This document shows, in pieces, positions 16,507 through 25,594 of a stretch of DNA of 64,000 nt. A program made the position numbers and the translations under genes. Origin of the DNA: Mycolicibacterium monacense (GTDB lineage: Bacteria; Actinomycetota; Actinomycetes; Mycobacteriales; Mycobacteriaceae); contig NZ_AP022617.1 in NCBI RefSeq assembly GCF_010731575.1, positions 3,100,001-3,164,000 of the forward strand. The letters are read 5' to 3'. A model generated the notes under the pieces. That model was not told where the DNA came from. It did not search any database and saw nothing but the letters and a program-made list of their open reading frames with translations. How positions within the stretch are numbered: the stretch's first letter is position 1; each line of letters opens with the position of its first letter.

Positions 16507-17385
16507 TCACTTCGGAGGCATCGACCGGATTCGTTGAAGAAGTTCTGTGCTTTCGGGGTAGGCACGGTCGCGAAACTCCGAGGCCGCAACGCTTTGGAAG
16601 AAGTCCACGACGGGCTCAAGCGTCCTGCTGCGGATACCGGCGTTCGTCGCCATTCGTTCCGCGAGCGCGGAGTCTTTCGTAATGGTGCTAGCGGGGGCGC
16701 GGTTCCTAACTGACTCGGTGTCGTGGCGGAAGTACGCCGCCGCCGTGGTGAGACCCGAGTCCCCCCCGCTGCACTCCGCGATCGCGTCGGCTACCTCGCC
16801 GGCATTCAATCCCATCGCCTCAGCGATTAAGAGGGCTTCCGCCGAAGCGAGGTACCAGCTGTACTTGATGTGCTGGTTGAGAAGCTTGGTGGCATATCCC
16901 GCACCTCGATGGCCGCAGTACACCAAGGTGCGCGAGACGGCGGCGAGGACATCGGCATCAGGGCCGAGCACCCCGCTTGGGCCTCCGACCAGAACGGTCA
17001 TGTTCGGCGCCTTTCGGCTGACGGGGCAATCGACAAAACGCCTCCCAGCCGCGTCGTAGGCCTGACCGATGATTGCTGCGACCTCGGGATTACAGGTCGA
17101 CATATCCAGCAGGGCGGCCCCGTCGGCAAGGCCGGCCAGGACACCTCGCTCCGACCCGAGCGCCACCTCCAGCACCTGACTCGGCCCCGGGAGGAACGTC
17201 AAAACGACATCACATGCGCCGGCCAACTCACGCGCGTCCGCAGCAGCCTCGGCGCCTAGCTCGACAATTGGGCGTAATACGTCGGGCCGAATGTCGAAAC
17301 AGACTACGTAATGGTCCGTCGCAAGAAGTGACGCCGCCAGCGCGGAACCCATGCCGCCCAAGCCGATCACGCCGACCCGCCTCAT
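16507..17385 (-). CDS. 3-Hydroxyisobutyrate-dehydrogenase-family oxidoreductase
   Basis: 292 residues from ATG 17385 (MRRVGVIGLGGMG); a GTG four codons earlier is possible. GLGGMG is the NAD(P)-binding motif, the catalytic lysine is K167 in GYATKLLNQHIK with N170 near it, and DMSTCNPEV matches the substrate-binding segment of beta-hydroxyacid dehydrogenases. The family oxidises 3-hydroxy acids or reduces small aldehydes such as tartronate semialdehyde. It may form an operon with the cupin upstream (89 bp). Exact substrate unknown. Confidence 0.8.
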   Translation of the reverse strand: MRRVGVIGLGGMGSALAASLLATDHYVVCFDIRPDVLRPIVELGAEAAADARELAGACDVVLTFLPGPSQVLEVALGSERGVLAGLADGAALLDMSTCNPEVAAIIGQAYDAAGRRFVDCPVSRKAPNMTVLVGGPSGVLGPDADVLAAVSRTLVYCGHRGAGYATKLLNQHIKYSWYLASAEALLIAEAMGLNAGEVADAIAECSGGDSGLTTAAAYFRHDTESVRNRAPASTITKDSALAERMATNAGIRSRTLEPVVDFFQSVAASEFRDRAYPESTELLQRIRSMPPK

Positions 17386-17474
17386 GACACCGACCACCGA
17401 ATGTCAGGCCGTAAACCGACTACCGACACAGTCGGCGAATGCCGGCATCTGCGGCATGGTGGCTCAACAGACGG

Positions 17475-17918
17475 CTATCCCAGCGCCGGATCGGCGAATC
17501 GGACACTGTTTCGCTTGGCCGCCTCAATGAGGGCCTTCACGTCACCCGGACCGTTCGACGTTTCGTCCACGTCTGAAAAGAAATCCAGCGCGCCGCCCGG
17601 GCAAGACGAAGTCGTGATCCACCGGGCGCCGTCAGAGAGAACGCGATAGGCGTGCACGACGCCAGCCGGCACTCGAATCGCCTCACCCACCTGCAGGGTC
17701 GCTTCTTCGCCGCCGCGGCTTACCCACAGTTCGCCCTCCAGCACGACATAGCTTTCATCCCAGGGATGCTGGTGCGGCGGTGGGCCCGATGATTGCGGAG
17801 CGCGCACATCGAACATCTGGTACCCGTCGCCGACGAGAAGCGGGCGCATTTCCTCTGTCATCACACGCAGGGCGGTCACGTCATCGGCACGCCGCTTCGG
17901 TTGGAGCGAAGTAGACAA
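17475..17918 (-). CDS. Cupin-domain protein
   Basis: 147 residues from TTG 17918, with AGGGGG about 8 nt upstream. The single cupin barrel has motif 1 as PPPHQHPWDESYVVLEGEL (two His and a Glu for metal) and motif 2 as AIRVPAGVVHAYRV (third His). Proteins like this are small dioxygenases, isomerases or ligand sensors. Nothing here defines the reaction. It precedes the hydroxyacid-dehydrogenase gene and follows beta 3 at a distance of about 100 bp. Confidence 0.75.
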   Translation of the reverse strand: MSTSLQPKRRADDVTALRVMTEEMRPLLVGDGYQMFDVRAPQSSGPPPHQHPWDESYVVLEGELWVSRGGEEATLQVGEAIRVPAGVVHAYRVLSDGARWITTSSCPGGALDFFSDVDETSNGPGDVKALIEAAKRNSVRFADPALG

Positions 17919-18017
17919 TCCAGCTGCCCCCTCATCGGTCGCGGCCCATCAAATGGGTTTAGAGAAGAATATATTTTGCCGTGCTGAAGGTCAAGGGTTC
18001 AAGGACATGGTCCGGCT

Positions 18018-18572
18018 TCATAGAATGATCGACAGGTTCTTAGCGAGTAAGACCGTTTGGTCGAGGAGTAGCCGGCGACGGCACAGTTGCCAGTCACCGG
18101 CGACGCGGCGCAACCGGTCCTTGCGCCGGCCGACCAGCAAATCAGTCTCATCGGCGACCCGGTTTCGATACACCAGGAACCGGCAACTCACATCGACTTC
18201 CGCGCCGTCTACTCCTTCAATACGCACGTTGGTAACCAGGTGTGACACTCGCGAGACGGGTTCTTCGGCCCAGTGCAGGCCAGTCATCAGCTGCTCCACC
18301 CGCAAAGCGACGGTCTCCTTTTTCTCGTCGAACCAGCAGATGTCGTGACCTTCCTGAGTCTGCTCCAGCTGCGCGAGGTCGTCGTAGGCGACGTTCGCCC
18401 GCAGTGGAACGGAGTACTCGTAGTCGTCGGTGAGCAGACCGAGCCATTCGGAGTAACGTCGTTCGTCGAGCAGGTCGGCTTCCCGATAGAGGAAATCGGC
18501 GATTTCGGCCTGAAGCAGCAACTTCTCTACCGCATCCTGCCTCGTGGAAATTTCACCGCCCGTTGCACTCAC
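18018..18572 (-). CDS. Ring-hydroxylating dioxygenase beta subunit 3
   Basis: 184 residues from GTG 18572, overlapping the alpha 3 stop as GTGA; the longer frame to 18650 lies inside alpha 3 and is not used. NTF2-like fold with AEIADFLYREADLLDERRYS, LHWAEEPVSRVSHLVTNVRI and VGRRKDRLRRVAGDWQLCRR. It has an insertion around DDLAQLEQTQEGHDICWFDE compared with beta 1. It forms the hetero-oligomer with alpha 3. Confidence 0.88.
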   Translation of the reverse strand: MSATGGEISTRQDAVEKLLLQAEIADFLYREADLLDERRYSEWLGLLTDDYEYSVPLRANVAYDDLAQLEQTQEGHDICWFDEKKETVALRVEQLMTGLHWAEEPVSRVSHLVTNVRIEGVDGAEVDVSCRFLVYRNRVADETDLLVGRRKDRLRRVAGDWQLCRRRLLLDQTVLLAKNLSIIL

Positions 18573-19984
18573 GACCGTGCGGCTCTCTCGTCGGATTTGG
18601 CAAGTTCGATGAGTTGAGGCCACGAGAGGTTGTCGGTGAACTCGGCCCATCGCCGGTAAAAGGCGCGTGCATTCACCTCGCCTGCGATGGGGTGGTGAGA
18701 ATGCACAGCCTGGTCGAGCGCACTGGGAGTTTCCATATCGAGACCCTGCTGATAGTTGTAGGGATAGCGCCGGGCTATCACGCCCTGGCTGGCCTGCGTC
18801 GCGTAATTCCAGTTCTCCATATCGTCTTGCTCCGTCATCCCTCCAGGACCCGAGTAGCGCATGTAATAGCGGCGCAGCCAGTCACGTACATCATCGGGTG
18901 CGTTCTTGTCGATGAGGTACCACCGCCACACTTCGGTTTCGGTGGGGCTGATCGGGTGTGACACCAGGATCGTCCGCGGAAAACCGGCGGAGAACGACAT
19001 ATTGGGGAACATCGTCGCTGGGCCACGACCACCGAGCTGTCTGCCCTGCGCCTGCAGTCGCTCCTTGCGGACCGCCCACGCCTGGGAGAAGTACTCACTC
19101 AAGGCCGGTTCTTCGGCGAACTCAGGATAGGGAATCTCATACGCCAGATTGTCCGACGCGCCATGGCCCATCCGAAACGACGTCTTCACACGGCCCTTCG
19201 AAAAACCACCCTGATCCTGTCGTTCACCGTGACGTCGTGAATTTCTGCCACCCGGCCCGATGCCCACCTGTTCAACCGAGGCATGGGTCGTCGCCCCGTG
19301 ATAGGTATCGCCCAAGAAATTCTCTGAGACGAATTTCCAATTTGATTTGATGCGCCACTTCTGCACCCCACGGAACACCTCGGTACCACCTTCCGTACCA
19401 TCAAAAGCATCAGACAGGTTATCCAGCCAATGATGAAAGTCCCCAACGTATTCATCGAACTCCGGGGCTGATGGATCCCAGCACGCGAATACCAGGCCCT
19501 TGTAATTGTGCACCTTGGCAGCCCTGACAAGTCCCCAGGCCGCTTTGTCAAGGCCGTTGCCGTAGGCCATGCCCTGCTGCGGCACACCGTGCAAATCCCC
19601 CGGGGTGGACACCAGCGAACCGTCCATCGAGTACGACCAGCCATGATAGGGACAGGTGAACTGGAGCGCGCGACCCTCGTCGTAGCGACACACCGCCATA
19701 CCCCGATGTCGGCACGAATTGAGCAAGACATTCACACCACCCTGAGCGTCACGGGTCAACAACACCGGATCCGAGCCCATCCTCGACGAGAAGAACTGAC
19801 CCGGCGCAGAGACCTGCGAGGCATGACCCACAAACAACCAGCTCCGCGGAAACAAATACTCCAACTCACGGTTGAAAATCGAAGCATCGGTGAAGATTTC
19901 GCGACTGATCTCCCCGCGATCGACATCGACGAGACTACGAGCGGTCGTGTCCGAACCGCCTGAAGTACTCATTTTTAACGTCAT
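18569..19984 (-). CDS. Ring-hydroxylating dioxygenase alpha subunit 3
   Basis: 471 residues, ATG 19984 with AAGGGAAAGG upstream. Rieske ligands C91, H93, C111, H114 (SCRHRG, CPYHGW); catalytic iron D226, H229, H234 (LGDTYHGATTH), third ligand expected in MTEQDDMENW. It carries a charged insertion after the catalytic motif (GGRNSRRHGERQDQGGFSK). It is closer to alpha 2 than to the PAH-type alphas. The ferredoxin gene at 20232 and the CoA-ester cassette lie directly upstream, so it may act on a substrate whose side chain is handled by that cassette. Confidence 0.9.
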   Translation of the reverse strand: MTLKMSTSGGSDTTARSLVDVDRGEISREIFTDASIFNRELEYLFPRSWLFVGHASQVSAPGQFFSSRMGSDPVLLTRDAQGGVNVLLNSCRHRGMAVCRYDEGRALQFTCPYHGWSYSMDGSLVSTPGDLHGVPQQGMAYGNGLDKAAWGLVRAAKVHNYKGLVFACWDPSAPEFDEYVGDFHHWLDNLSDAFDGTEGGTEVFRGVQKWRIKSNWKFVSENFLGDTYHGATTHASVEQVGIGPGGRNSRRHGERQDQGGFSKGRVKTSFRMGHGASDNLAYEIPYPEFAEEPALSEYFSQAWAVRKERLQAQGRQLGGRGPATMFPNMSFSAGFPRTILVSHPISPTETEVWRWYLIDKNAPDDVRDWLRRYYMRYSGPGGMTEQDDMENWNYATQASQGVIARRYPYNYQQGLDMETPSALDQAVHSHHPIAGEVNARAFYRRWAEFTDNLSWPQLIELAKSDERAARS

Positions 19985-20231
19985 CGGTACCTTTCCCTTG
20001 CTGTAATGCCCGAATCACCCCGAGACAGCCGTAACTCAAATCACCACAAACCGTCACCGCGTCTGCCGGGCACCGATCTCACGCGTCGAAGTGGAAGTGG
20101 AGCCAGATCCTGATTGAGGATGCAATACACGAGAACTCATGTCGGTTGAGACTCAAGGACATTCGACGATCCGACTCGTCTCCACCATGCATCCGACCCC
20201 CTGATACTTGCGCCGTTCACGGCCGTCTCAC

Positions 20232-20429
20232 TCACACCGTTGCGAGACGTAGAGCCGAGACGGGACAACTGCGAATCGCAGTGACAATCCGCGCCTCATC
20301 GCTCTCGGCTACCGTGTCATCAAGAATGACAACAGTTCCCGCATCACCGATGTCGAAGACGTCGGCCGCTGCAACGACACAGTTCGCGTAGCCCTGGCAG
20401 ACCTCCACGTCCGCCTTGATAACACTCAT
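20232..20429 (-). CDS. Ferredoxin, [3Fe-4S] type
   Basis: 65 residues. Three conserved cysteines C11, C17 and C55 in the pattern VCQGYANC and SCP; the position of a fourth cysteine is taken by another residue, as in the 3Fe-4S ferredoxins that serve actinobacterial P450s and oxygenases. GAGG sequences precede the ATG. It is 247 bp upstream of alpha 3 and 30 bp downstream of the hydratase, in the same direction. It is the only ferredoxin in the window that could plausibly feed a Rieske oxygenase; no reductase is present. Confidence 0.88.
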   Translation of the reverse strand: MSVIKADVEVCQGYANCVVAAADVFDIGDAGTVVILDDTVAESDEARIVTAIRSCPVSALRLATV

Positions 20430-20459
20430 CGGAACCCTCCTTCTCCTACAGAACTCTGA

Positions 20460-21506
20460 TCAGCATTGCTTTTTGCCGTTGAGATGAATGGCGGCAACCC
20501 CTTGCGCCGCTTGCCGATCCCCGGCGAAGACACCGAAATCGAGATCTACGACGTCTGCGCCTGCCTGCGCATGCTTGCCGGTCACCGTCCATCGCGCCTG
20601 CACCACGTCGCCCGGGTGAACTGAGGCACTCATCTTAAACGGACCCAGCTGCACCAACCTGCCGCGAAGGCCCATCCATCGACGAAGCCCGGTCTCGAAA
20701 AGAGTTTCCAGGCCACGAGTATTGAAGATGATGTCGGCAAGCCCCGCGGCATGAGCGGCCGCGGCGCTGTGGTGTATCCCGGAAAACATGCGATCCGCGG
20801 CAATGTTCATCACCATGCGCTGGTAAGTCAGGGCCAGAGCCGGTCCGCGCACTTGCGCACCGACCGTAACGTCGTCGAACTGAAGTGGCGTGTTCCAGTC
20901 GACACTGGTATCGGCATCGTCCACTGAGCGCGTGCGGGGACCTCGGTCGCCCTGCTGGGCGCGGGCCGAAGTGCCGGGCTCAGGCCTGGAGGCGTCGTCT
21001 GGGTCGTAGTTGAAGACGGTATTTCGGTTGAGCGCCACCAGTTCTCCCGAAACCTTCACGTACTCCGACTCGTATTGCAGGAAGACTCCGGTACCCACCC
21101 GGGTGCGCTTCTGCTCTACCGAGATGATCGTCGTAGTCCCCTGCAACCTGTCCCCGAGGTATAGCGGTGTGTGGTATTGCCACTCGCTGCTGACGTTGAC
21201 CGATCGGCTGAACGGCAGAGCCAGCGTGTCGGTGATGTTGCCCGTCATCTCCTGCCCGTCGACCAGATAGGGACTGGGCTGTCCGGGTGCCCAATACGGC
21301 GGCAGCCCCCACAGCGGGGTCATCGTCACCGGGGCCACAACGCCGAGGTAGCCGTGCGCCTTCGCTGCCGCCTCGTCGTCATGCAGCGGACAGGAAAAGG
21401 TGAAAACCTCCAGTTTGCGGCGGATGTCGTTCTGCGTCACCGAGTCGGCTCCTCGAAAGTGGATCTTCTCACCGACACGATCGCGCAACTCGTCAGCGGC
21501 GGCCAT
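20460..21506 (-). CDS. MaoC-type double-hotdog enoyl-CoA hydratase
   Basis: 348 residues from ATG 21506, overlapping the end of the DUF35 gene by 14 bp; the open frame to 21620 lies inside that gene. Two hotdog domains: N-terminal FAS1-like dehydratase (about 1-165, with YLGVVAPVTMTPLWGLPPYW) and C-terminal MaoC domain (about 210-348, with DRMFSGIHHSAAAAHAAGL supplying the expected Asp and His). It would hydrate an enoyl-CoA, giving the 3-hydroxyacyl-CoA substrate of the SCP-x-type aldolase encoded upstream. The C-terminal KKQC is unusual. Confidence 0.82.
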   Translation of the reverse strand: MAAADELRDRVGEKIHFRGADSVTQNDIRRKLEVFTFSCPLHDDEAAAKAHGYLGVVAPVTMTPLWGLPPYWAPGQPSPYLVDGQEMTGNITDTLALPFSRSVNVSSEWQYHTPLYLGDRLQGTTTIISVEQKRTRVGTGVFLQYESEYVKVSGELVALNRNTVFNYDPDDASRPEPGTSARAQQGDRGPRTRSVDDADTSVDWNTPLQFDDVTVGAQVRGPALALTYQRMVMNIAADRMFSGIHHSAAAAHAAGLADIIFNTRGLETLFETGLRRWMGLRGRLVQLGPFKMSASVHPGDVVQARWTVTGKHAQAGADVVDLDFGVFAGDRQAAQGVAAIHLNGKKQC

Positions 21507-21951
21507 TGCCCCGCACTTCCGCAGCGGGCAGCCGAAATGCCGGCAGCACAACATCATCGGCGGCGTGCACATAGACAACCTCGACGGCCGCATCAACCAG
21601 CATCGCCGTCCCGTCGGCAACTAGGTCCACTATCCGTGCCACCATCCGCACACCCTCATCCATTTCGACAACGGCGCACACGAACGGGACGGCCTCGTCG
21701 AACCCGGGATGCAGCGCGCGGTGAATAACCGTGTGGCTGAATACCACTCCCCTGCCCGACGACCTCTGCCAAGACCAGGAGTTACTGCCGCAGCCAGCAC
21801 ACGTCAGGCGAGGAACGTGACGCCAGCGATCGCACCTTGAACACCGCTGAAACGACAGCTCTTCACGTCGGCAATGCTCATAGAACTGGGCCGTGAGACC
21901 TTCCAGGGATGGCAACGGCGGTGCTGCGACATCCGGTCCCGTTCGCCTCAC
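21493..21951 (-). CDS. Zinc-ribbon OB-fold (DUF35) partner protein
   Basis: 152 residues. The zinc ribbon has C37, C40, C51, C54 (RCSRCDRW, TCAGCGS), followed by the OB-fold (GRGVVFSHTVIHRALHPGF, PFVCAVVEMDEGVRM). DUF35 proteins bind thiolase-like and SCP-x aldolases and help position acyl-CoA, as ChsH2 does for Ltp2 in cholesterol side-chain breakdown. Its place between the hydratase (14-bp overlap) and the aldolase gene (36 bp) supports the same complex here. Confidence 0.85.
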   Translation of the reverse strand: MRRTGPDVAAPPLPSLEGLTAQFYEHCRREELSFQRCSRCDRWRHVPRLTCAGCGSNSWSWQRSSGRGVVFSHTVIHRALHPGFDEAVPFVCAVVEMDEGVRMVARIVDLVADGTAMLVDAAVEVVYVHAADDVVLPAFRLPAAEVRGNGRR

Positions 21952-21987
21952 ATCGGTCCCCTTGTGAACCGGCCAGTCACAACGCTG

Positions 21988-23154
21988 TCACCGACGCAAT
22001 ATCGCGAGAGCACCTGAACCCCATCCGCCGCCCATACCGGTCACTACCGCCAACTCCGCATTGTGGACCTGGCGCTCCGCTAAGCCCCCGCGCAGTTGCC
22101 GCACCGCCTCGACCAGATTGTTCATCCCTTGCACGTGCGCTTCGGAGAGCAAACCGCCGTTGAGATTCGTCGGCAACAGGCCGTCCGCGGCGATACACCC
22201 GTCGAGTACAAAATCCGCTGCTTCGCCCGGCTTGCAGAATCCGGCCGCTTCGATCTGCCGCAACACGTTGACAGTGAAACTGTCGTAAACCTCGAGCAGA
22301 TCGATATCAGACGGGGCGACACCGGCGTCGGCAAACGCGCGCGGCGCCGCCTCGGCAAGCCCAATCTCCAATGGATCGGCCCTGTTGGCGAACTCATCGA
22401 CGGGAAATGGGCGACCTTCGGCCACACTCATCACAAACACCGGCCGGTGCGGGCTGTCAGCCGCACGATCGGCCGCTGATACCACCACCGCCGCTGCGCC
22501 GTCGGTCTCCAAACTGCAATCGAACAAACGAAACGGCGTACTGATCGGTGGAGCGTCGAGGTAGTCCTGCATCGTCAACTCACGGCCGCACATCACCGCA
22601 TTCGAGTTGAGCTGCGCGTTAGCACGAAACGCAACTGCCACCGCCCCCATCGCTTCAGGCGGCACGTCATACTTGCGGACGTAGCGGTCGGCCACGAGCG
22701 CATACTGGTGCACCGCCGACACCGCGCCCTGTGGCGCGTAATAATCCCGGACAACCTTGCCTATCGCCATGTCCGCGCTCGATGCCATCCCGCGGGCACG
22801 CGGACCTGAGTACCCACACCAGCCCGCGGGAATGAGGACATGCCGCGCGACGCCCGACCACACCGCCATCGCCGCAGTTGCCAGACCCGCCACACTTGCC
22901 GCGCCTCCGGTATGGGAAGTCACCGCGTAACGAACATTCGTCAGGCCAAGATTCGCGATGAAATCTTCGGCCGTGCCACCGTTGATCGGGCAGATGAGCC
23001 CATCGATCTCGCCAGCCGACAGCCCGGCATCCACGATCGCGGCATGGGCCGCTTCAAGCTGCAGGCCAAGGTCCGTTGCCGACTCAGTGGCATCACGACG
23101 GTAGACCGTATGACCAACGCCGACGATGCAAGCCTTGTCGCGCAGCGAACTCAA
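21988..23154 (-). CDS. SCP-x/Ltp-type thiolase-fold protein, probable retro-aldolase
   Basis: 388 residues. Thiolase fold with KACIVGVGHTVYRR, DGLICPINGG, LLEVYDSFTVN (Y290) and TNLNGGLLSEAHVQG. The nucleophilic cysteine of true thiolases is missing: the region reads HTGGAASVAG (81-90). That, plus the DUF35 partner and the adjacent hydratase, suggests the Ltp2 class, which cleaves 3-hydroxyacyl-CoA by retro-aldol reaction to release a ketone and a short acyl-CoA. Its start overlaps the CoA-transferase stop (ATGA). Confidence 0.85.
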   Translation of the reverse strand: MSSLRDKACIVGVGHTVYRRDATESATDLGLQLEAAHAAIVDAGLSAGEIDGLICPINGGTAEDFIANLGLTNVRYAVTSHTGGAASVAGLATAAMAVWSGVARHVLIPAGWCGYSGPRARGMASSADMAIGKVVRDYYAPQGAVSAVHQYALVADRYVRKYDVPPEAMGAVAVAFRANAQLNSNAVMCGRELTMQDYLDAPPISTPFRLFDCSLETDGAAAVVVSAADRAADSPHRPVFVMSVAEGRPFPVDEFANRADPLEIGLAEAAPRAFADAGVAPSDIDLLEVYDSFTVNVLRQIEAAGFCKPGEAADFVLDGCIAADGLLPTNLNGGLLSEAHVQGMNNLVEAVRQLRGGLAERQVHNAELAVVTGMGGGWGSGALAILRR

Positions 23155-24404
23155 TGCCCGGGAACCTCTCCGTCAACGTCGACCGCCCCGACGACGCCAC
23201 TCGATACCAGCGCCTCGTACTCCGAGTCGGCCATGCCGAGCCACTCGGTCAGCACCTCTTGGCCGTGGATCCCGAGACCGGGCCCAGTGCTGCGCACGGA
23301 TCCGGGAAAGTTCGTCAGCCTTGGTACCACCCCGGTGACACGGACCGGACCCAATTCCTGGTCGGCGACCTCGACCAGGCTCTGGCGAGCCGCGAACGTG
23401 GGACTGGAGAACATCTCTGCCGGCGTGAAGATCCGCGCAGCCACGACACCGGAGCTCGCGCAGGCCTTTTCGACGATATCGGAGTTGTTTTCGGCGAACC
23501 ACTGGCGAACCATCTCGCCGAGCTCCTCGCGGTGCAACATCTGCAGTTCCTGTGTCGCGTACTTCGGATCGTTACGCAGAGTCGTGCCGCCCAGCAGTTC
23601 GAGCAGGCTCTGCACTGACCGAACGGTGCCGGTCGCCACGGTGTACCACACCCCATCGCCACTGAGATACGTGTCTGACACCGGTGACGGGCTGACCTGG
23701 AACTGATTGCCCTGACGCTCGGCAACAAAGTTCAACTGGTCATAAAGGATGACCTGCCAGTCGATACCACGGAACAGTGATTCGTAGAGAGCCAGGTCGA
23801 TACATTCCCCATCGAAGCGATCCCCGATCGCTTCGCGTTTGAACAGTGCTCCGGCAACAGCGAATGCACCCATGATTCCTGTCGTGACATCGCCGAGGGA
23901 GAAACCGAAATGCGTCGGTGGCCGGTCAGGATGCCCGGTGATGTGTACCGCTCCGCTCATGGCCTCGCCGACGCGTCCATATCCCGGCTTTGCGCTCTCC
24001 GGGCCGATCTGGCCGTACCCGGAAATCCGCAACATGATCAGCCGCGGGTTCGCTGCGTGCAGCTCCTCCCATCCCAGTCCCCAGCGCTCAAGCGTTCCCG
24101 GGCGGAAGTTTTCGATCACCACGTCGGCGCGTTCGACCATTTTGCGCACCAGCGCTTGCCCTTCGGCGAGCCGCAGATCGACAGCGACGCTTGACTTGTT
24201 CCGGGCCGCGGACTTCCACCAGAGGGGCACTCCGTCTTTACGAGGACCGGACCTACGCAACATGTCCCCCGAGCCGGGGTCTTCGATCTTGATGACCTGT
24301 GCTCCGAAGTCGCCGATCAGCGAGGCAGCGAAAGGCGCCGCGATCACGTGCCCCAGCTCGAGGATCGTCAGACCGTCGAACAGACTCTCCATATTCGCGG
24401 ACAC
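23151..24404 (-). CDS. CaiB/BaiF family III CoA transferase
   Basis: 417 residues from GTG 24404, with AAAGGAG 6 nt upstream. Family signatures: LDGLTILELGHVIAAPFA-type N-terminus, KIEDPGSGD, NKSSVAVDLR, IENFRPGTLERWGL, and the catalytic aspartate D172 in FSLGDVTTG. The enzyme moves CoA between acyl-CoA and free acids through an aspartyl anhydride. It would activate the carboxylated side chain for the hydratase/aldolase genes downstream. It is the first gene of that cassette, after a 52-bp gap from the alcohol dehydrogenase. Confidence 0.88.
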   Translation of the reverse strand: MSANMESLFDGLTILELGHVIAAPFAASLIGDFGAQVIKIEDPGSGDMLRRSGPRKDGVPLWWKSAARNKSSVAVDLRLAEGQALVRKMVERADVVIENFRPGTLERWGLGWEELHAANPRLIMLRISGYGQIGPESAKPGYGRVGEAMSGAVHITGHPDRPPTHFGFSLGDVTTGIMGAFAVAGALFKREAIGDRFDGECIDLALYESLFRGIDWQVILYDQLNFVAERQGNQFQVSPSPVSDTYLSGDGVWYTVATGTVRSVQSLLELLGGTTLRNDPKYATQELQMLHREELGEMVRQWFAENNSDIVEKACASSGVVAARIFTPAEMFSSPTFAARQSLVEVADQELGPVRVTGVVPRLTNFPGSVRSTGPGLGIHGQEVLTEWLGMADSEYEALVSSGVVGAVDVDGEVPGH

Positions 24405-24456
24405 TTAACTCCTTTGGTGGGGCGGCGTGACAATCGACGGCGCGATACCGGTCGTG

Positions 24457-25488
24457 CTATGCCGATGGGTCGATCAGAATTTTTACGTGTGCATCGCGGT
24501 TGACGCGCAGTTCCTCGAGACCCTGACTGACCACGGCATCCAACGGGATCTCGTCGGTGATCAGTTCACCGAGGTTGATCGCCCCCGTAGCTAGTAAGTC
24601 AAGAATCGCCGGGACCTGCCTTTGCGCTTCGTAACAAAATGAAAAGCCGATATTGGCTTCGCGCATGACGCTTCGATTGATGTCGATACCGGCCGGGGCC
24701 TCCCAAATCGCCACGACCATCAATCGACCGCGGGGGCGCAGAACGCCCAACGCCGCATCAAGCGCGGGTTGTACGCCCGCAGCGTCGAAGGAGATGTCGA
24801 CGCCGTTTCCGTTCGTCAACGTCCGAACCACCTCAACTGCATCCTCCGCCAGAGGATCGATTACGCGCGTAGCCCCGACCCGGTGAGCGGCAACGCGGCG
24901 CGTCGCCGAAACCTCACTGACGATGACCTGAGTCGCACCTTGGGCAAGTGAGAACTGCACCAGGGCGAGGCCGATCGGGCCAGCGCCGGCGATGAAGACG
25001 GTCCCACCCGCTGCCAACCCGCTACGGCGGACAGCGTGGTACGCCGACGCGATCGGTTCAACGACGGCAGCCTCGGCGAGACTGATCTCATCCGGGATGC
25101 GAAACAACGCCTTCGTCGGCAACGACGCGTAGCGGGCAAGCGCTCCGTTGACAGCGAAGCCGATGAAACCGACTGCTCCGCAGAGTGCTTCAGCGCCCTG
25201 TTTGCAGAAGCCGCATTCACCGCAGCCGAAAACGCCGACGCCGCAGACTCGGTCACCTTCGGTGAACTCGCGCACGCCGGACCCGACGCCGACCACCGTC
25301 CCGGAATATTCGTGTCCAATGACGACCCCTGGCGCAGCATGCATCGGACCGGCGATGTACTCATGCAGGTCTGTGCCGCAGATCCCCGCTCGGGCCACCT
25401 CGATGACCACTTCGCCCGCACGTGGACTCGGGTCGGGAAGCTCTTCAATCCGCACGTCTTCGCGACCGTGATAAATAGCTGCGCGCAC
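24457..25488 (-). CDS. Zinc-dependent alcohol dehydrogenase (MDR family) 1
   Basis: 343 residues. Catalytic zinc site C37, H59, E60 (GICGTDLHEY, IGHEYSG); structural zinc C89, C92, C95, C103 (GCGECGFCKQGAEALC). GAGPIGLALVQF is the NAD-binding motif. The layout matches butanediol/sorbitol dehydrogenase-like enzymes. A paralogue with the same zinc residues is at 47353. It probably oxidises an alcohol produced in side-chain degradation. Confidence 0.88.
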   Translation of the reverse strand: MRAAIYHGREDVRIEELPDPSPRAGEVVIEVARAGICGTDLHEYIAGPMHAAPGVVIGHEYSGTVVGVGSGVREFTEGDRVCGVGVFGCGECGFCKQGAEALCGAVGFIGFAVNGALARYASLPTKALFRIPDEISLAEAAVVEPIASAYHAVRRSGLAAGGTVFIAGAGPIGLALVQFSLAQGATQVIVSEVSATRRVAAHRVGATRVIDPLAEDAVEVVRTLTNGNGVDISFDAAGVQPALDAALGVLRPRGRLMVVAIWEAPAGIDINRSVMREANIGFSFCYEAQRQVPAILDLLATGAINLGELITDEIPLDAVVSQGLEELRVNRDAHVKILIDPSA

Positions 25489-25594
25489 CTACCGGCCTAC
25501 CTTAAGGACAGACCCAAATTCGCTCGGCCACAACGTTCGTGGGCCGGAGTTTCGGCGGAGGCGCCGCCGTAATGATGTCAAGCTCACCGGCACC

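Noticed and set aside
19985..20231. Possible gene or terminator between alpha 3 and the ferredoxin
   Set aside because: Only short frames and no convincing stem with a T-run were seen.
21988..23154. Calling the SCP-x protein an acetyl-CoA acetyltransferase
   Set aside because: The thiolase cysteine is absent (GGAAS) and the DUF35 and MaoC neighbours point to a retro-aldolase.
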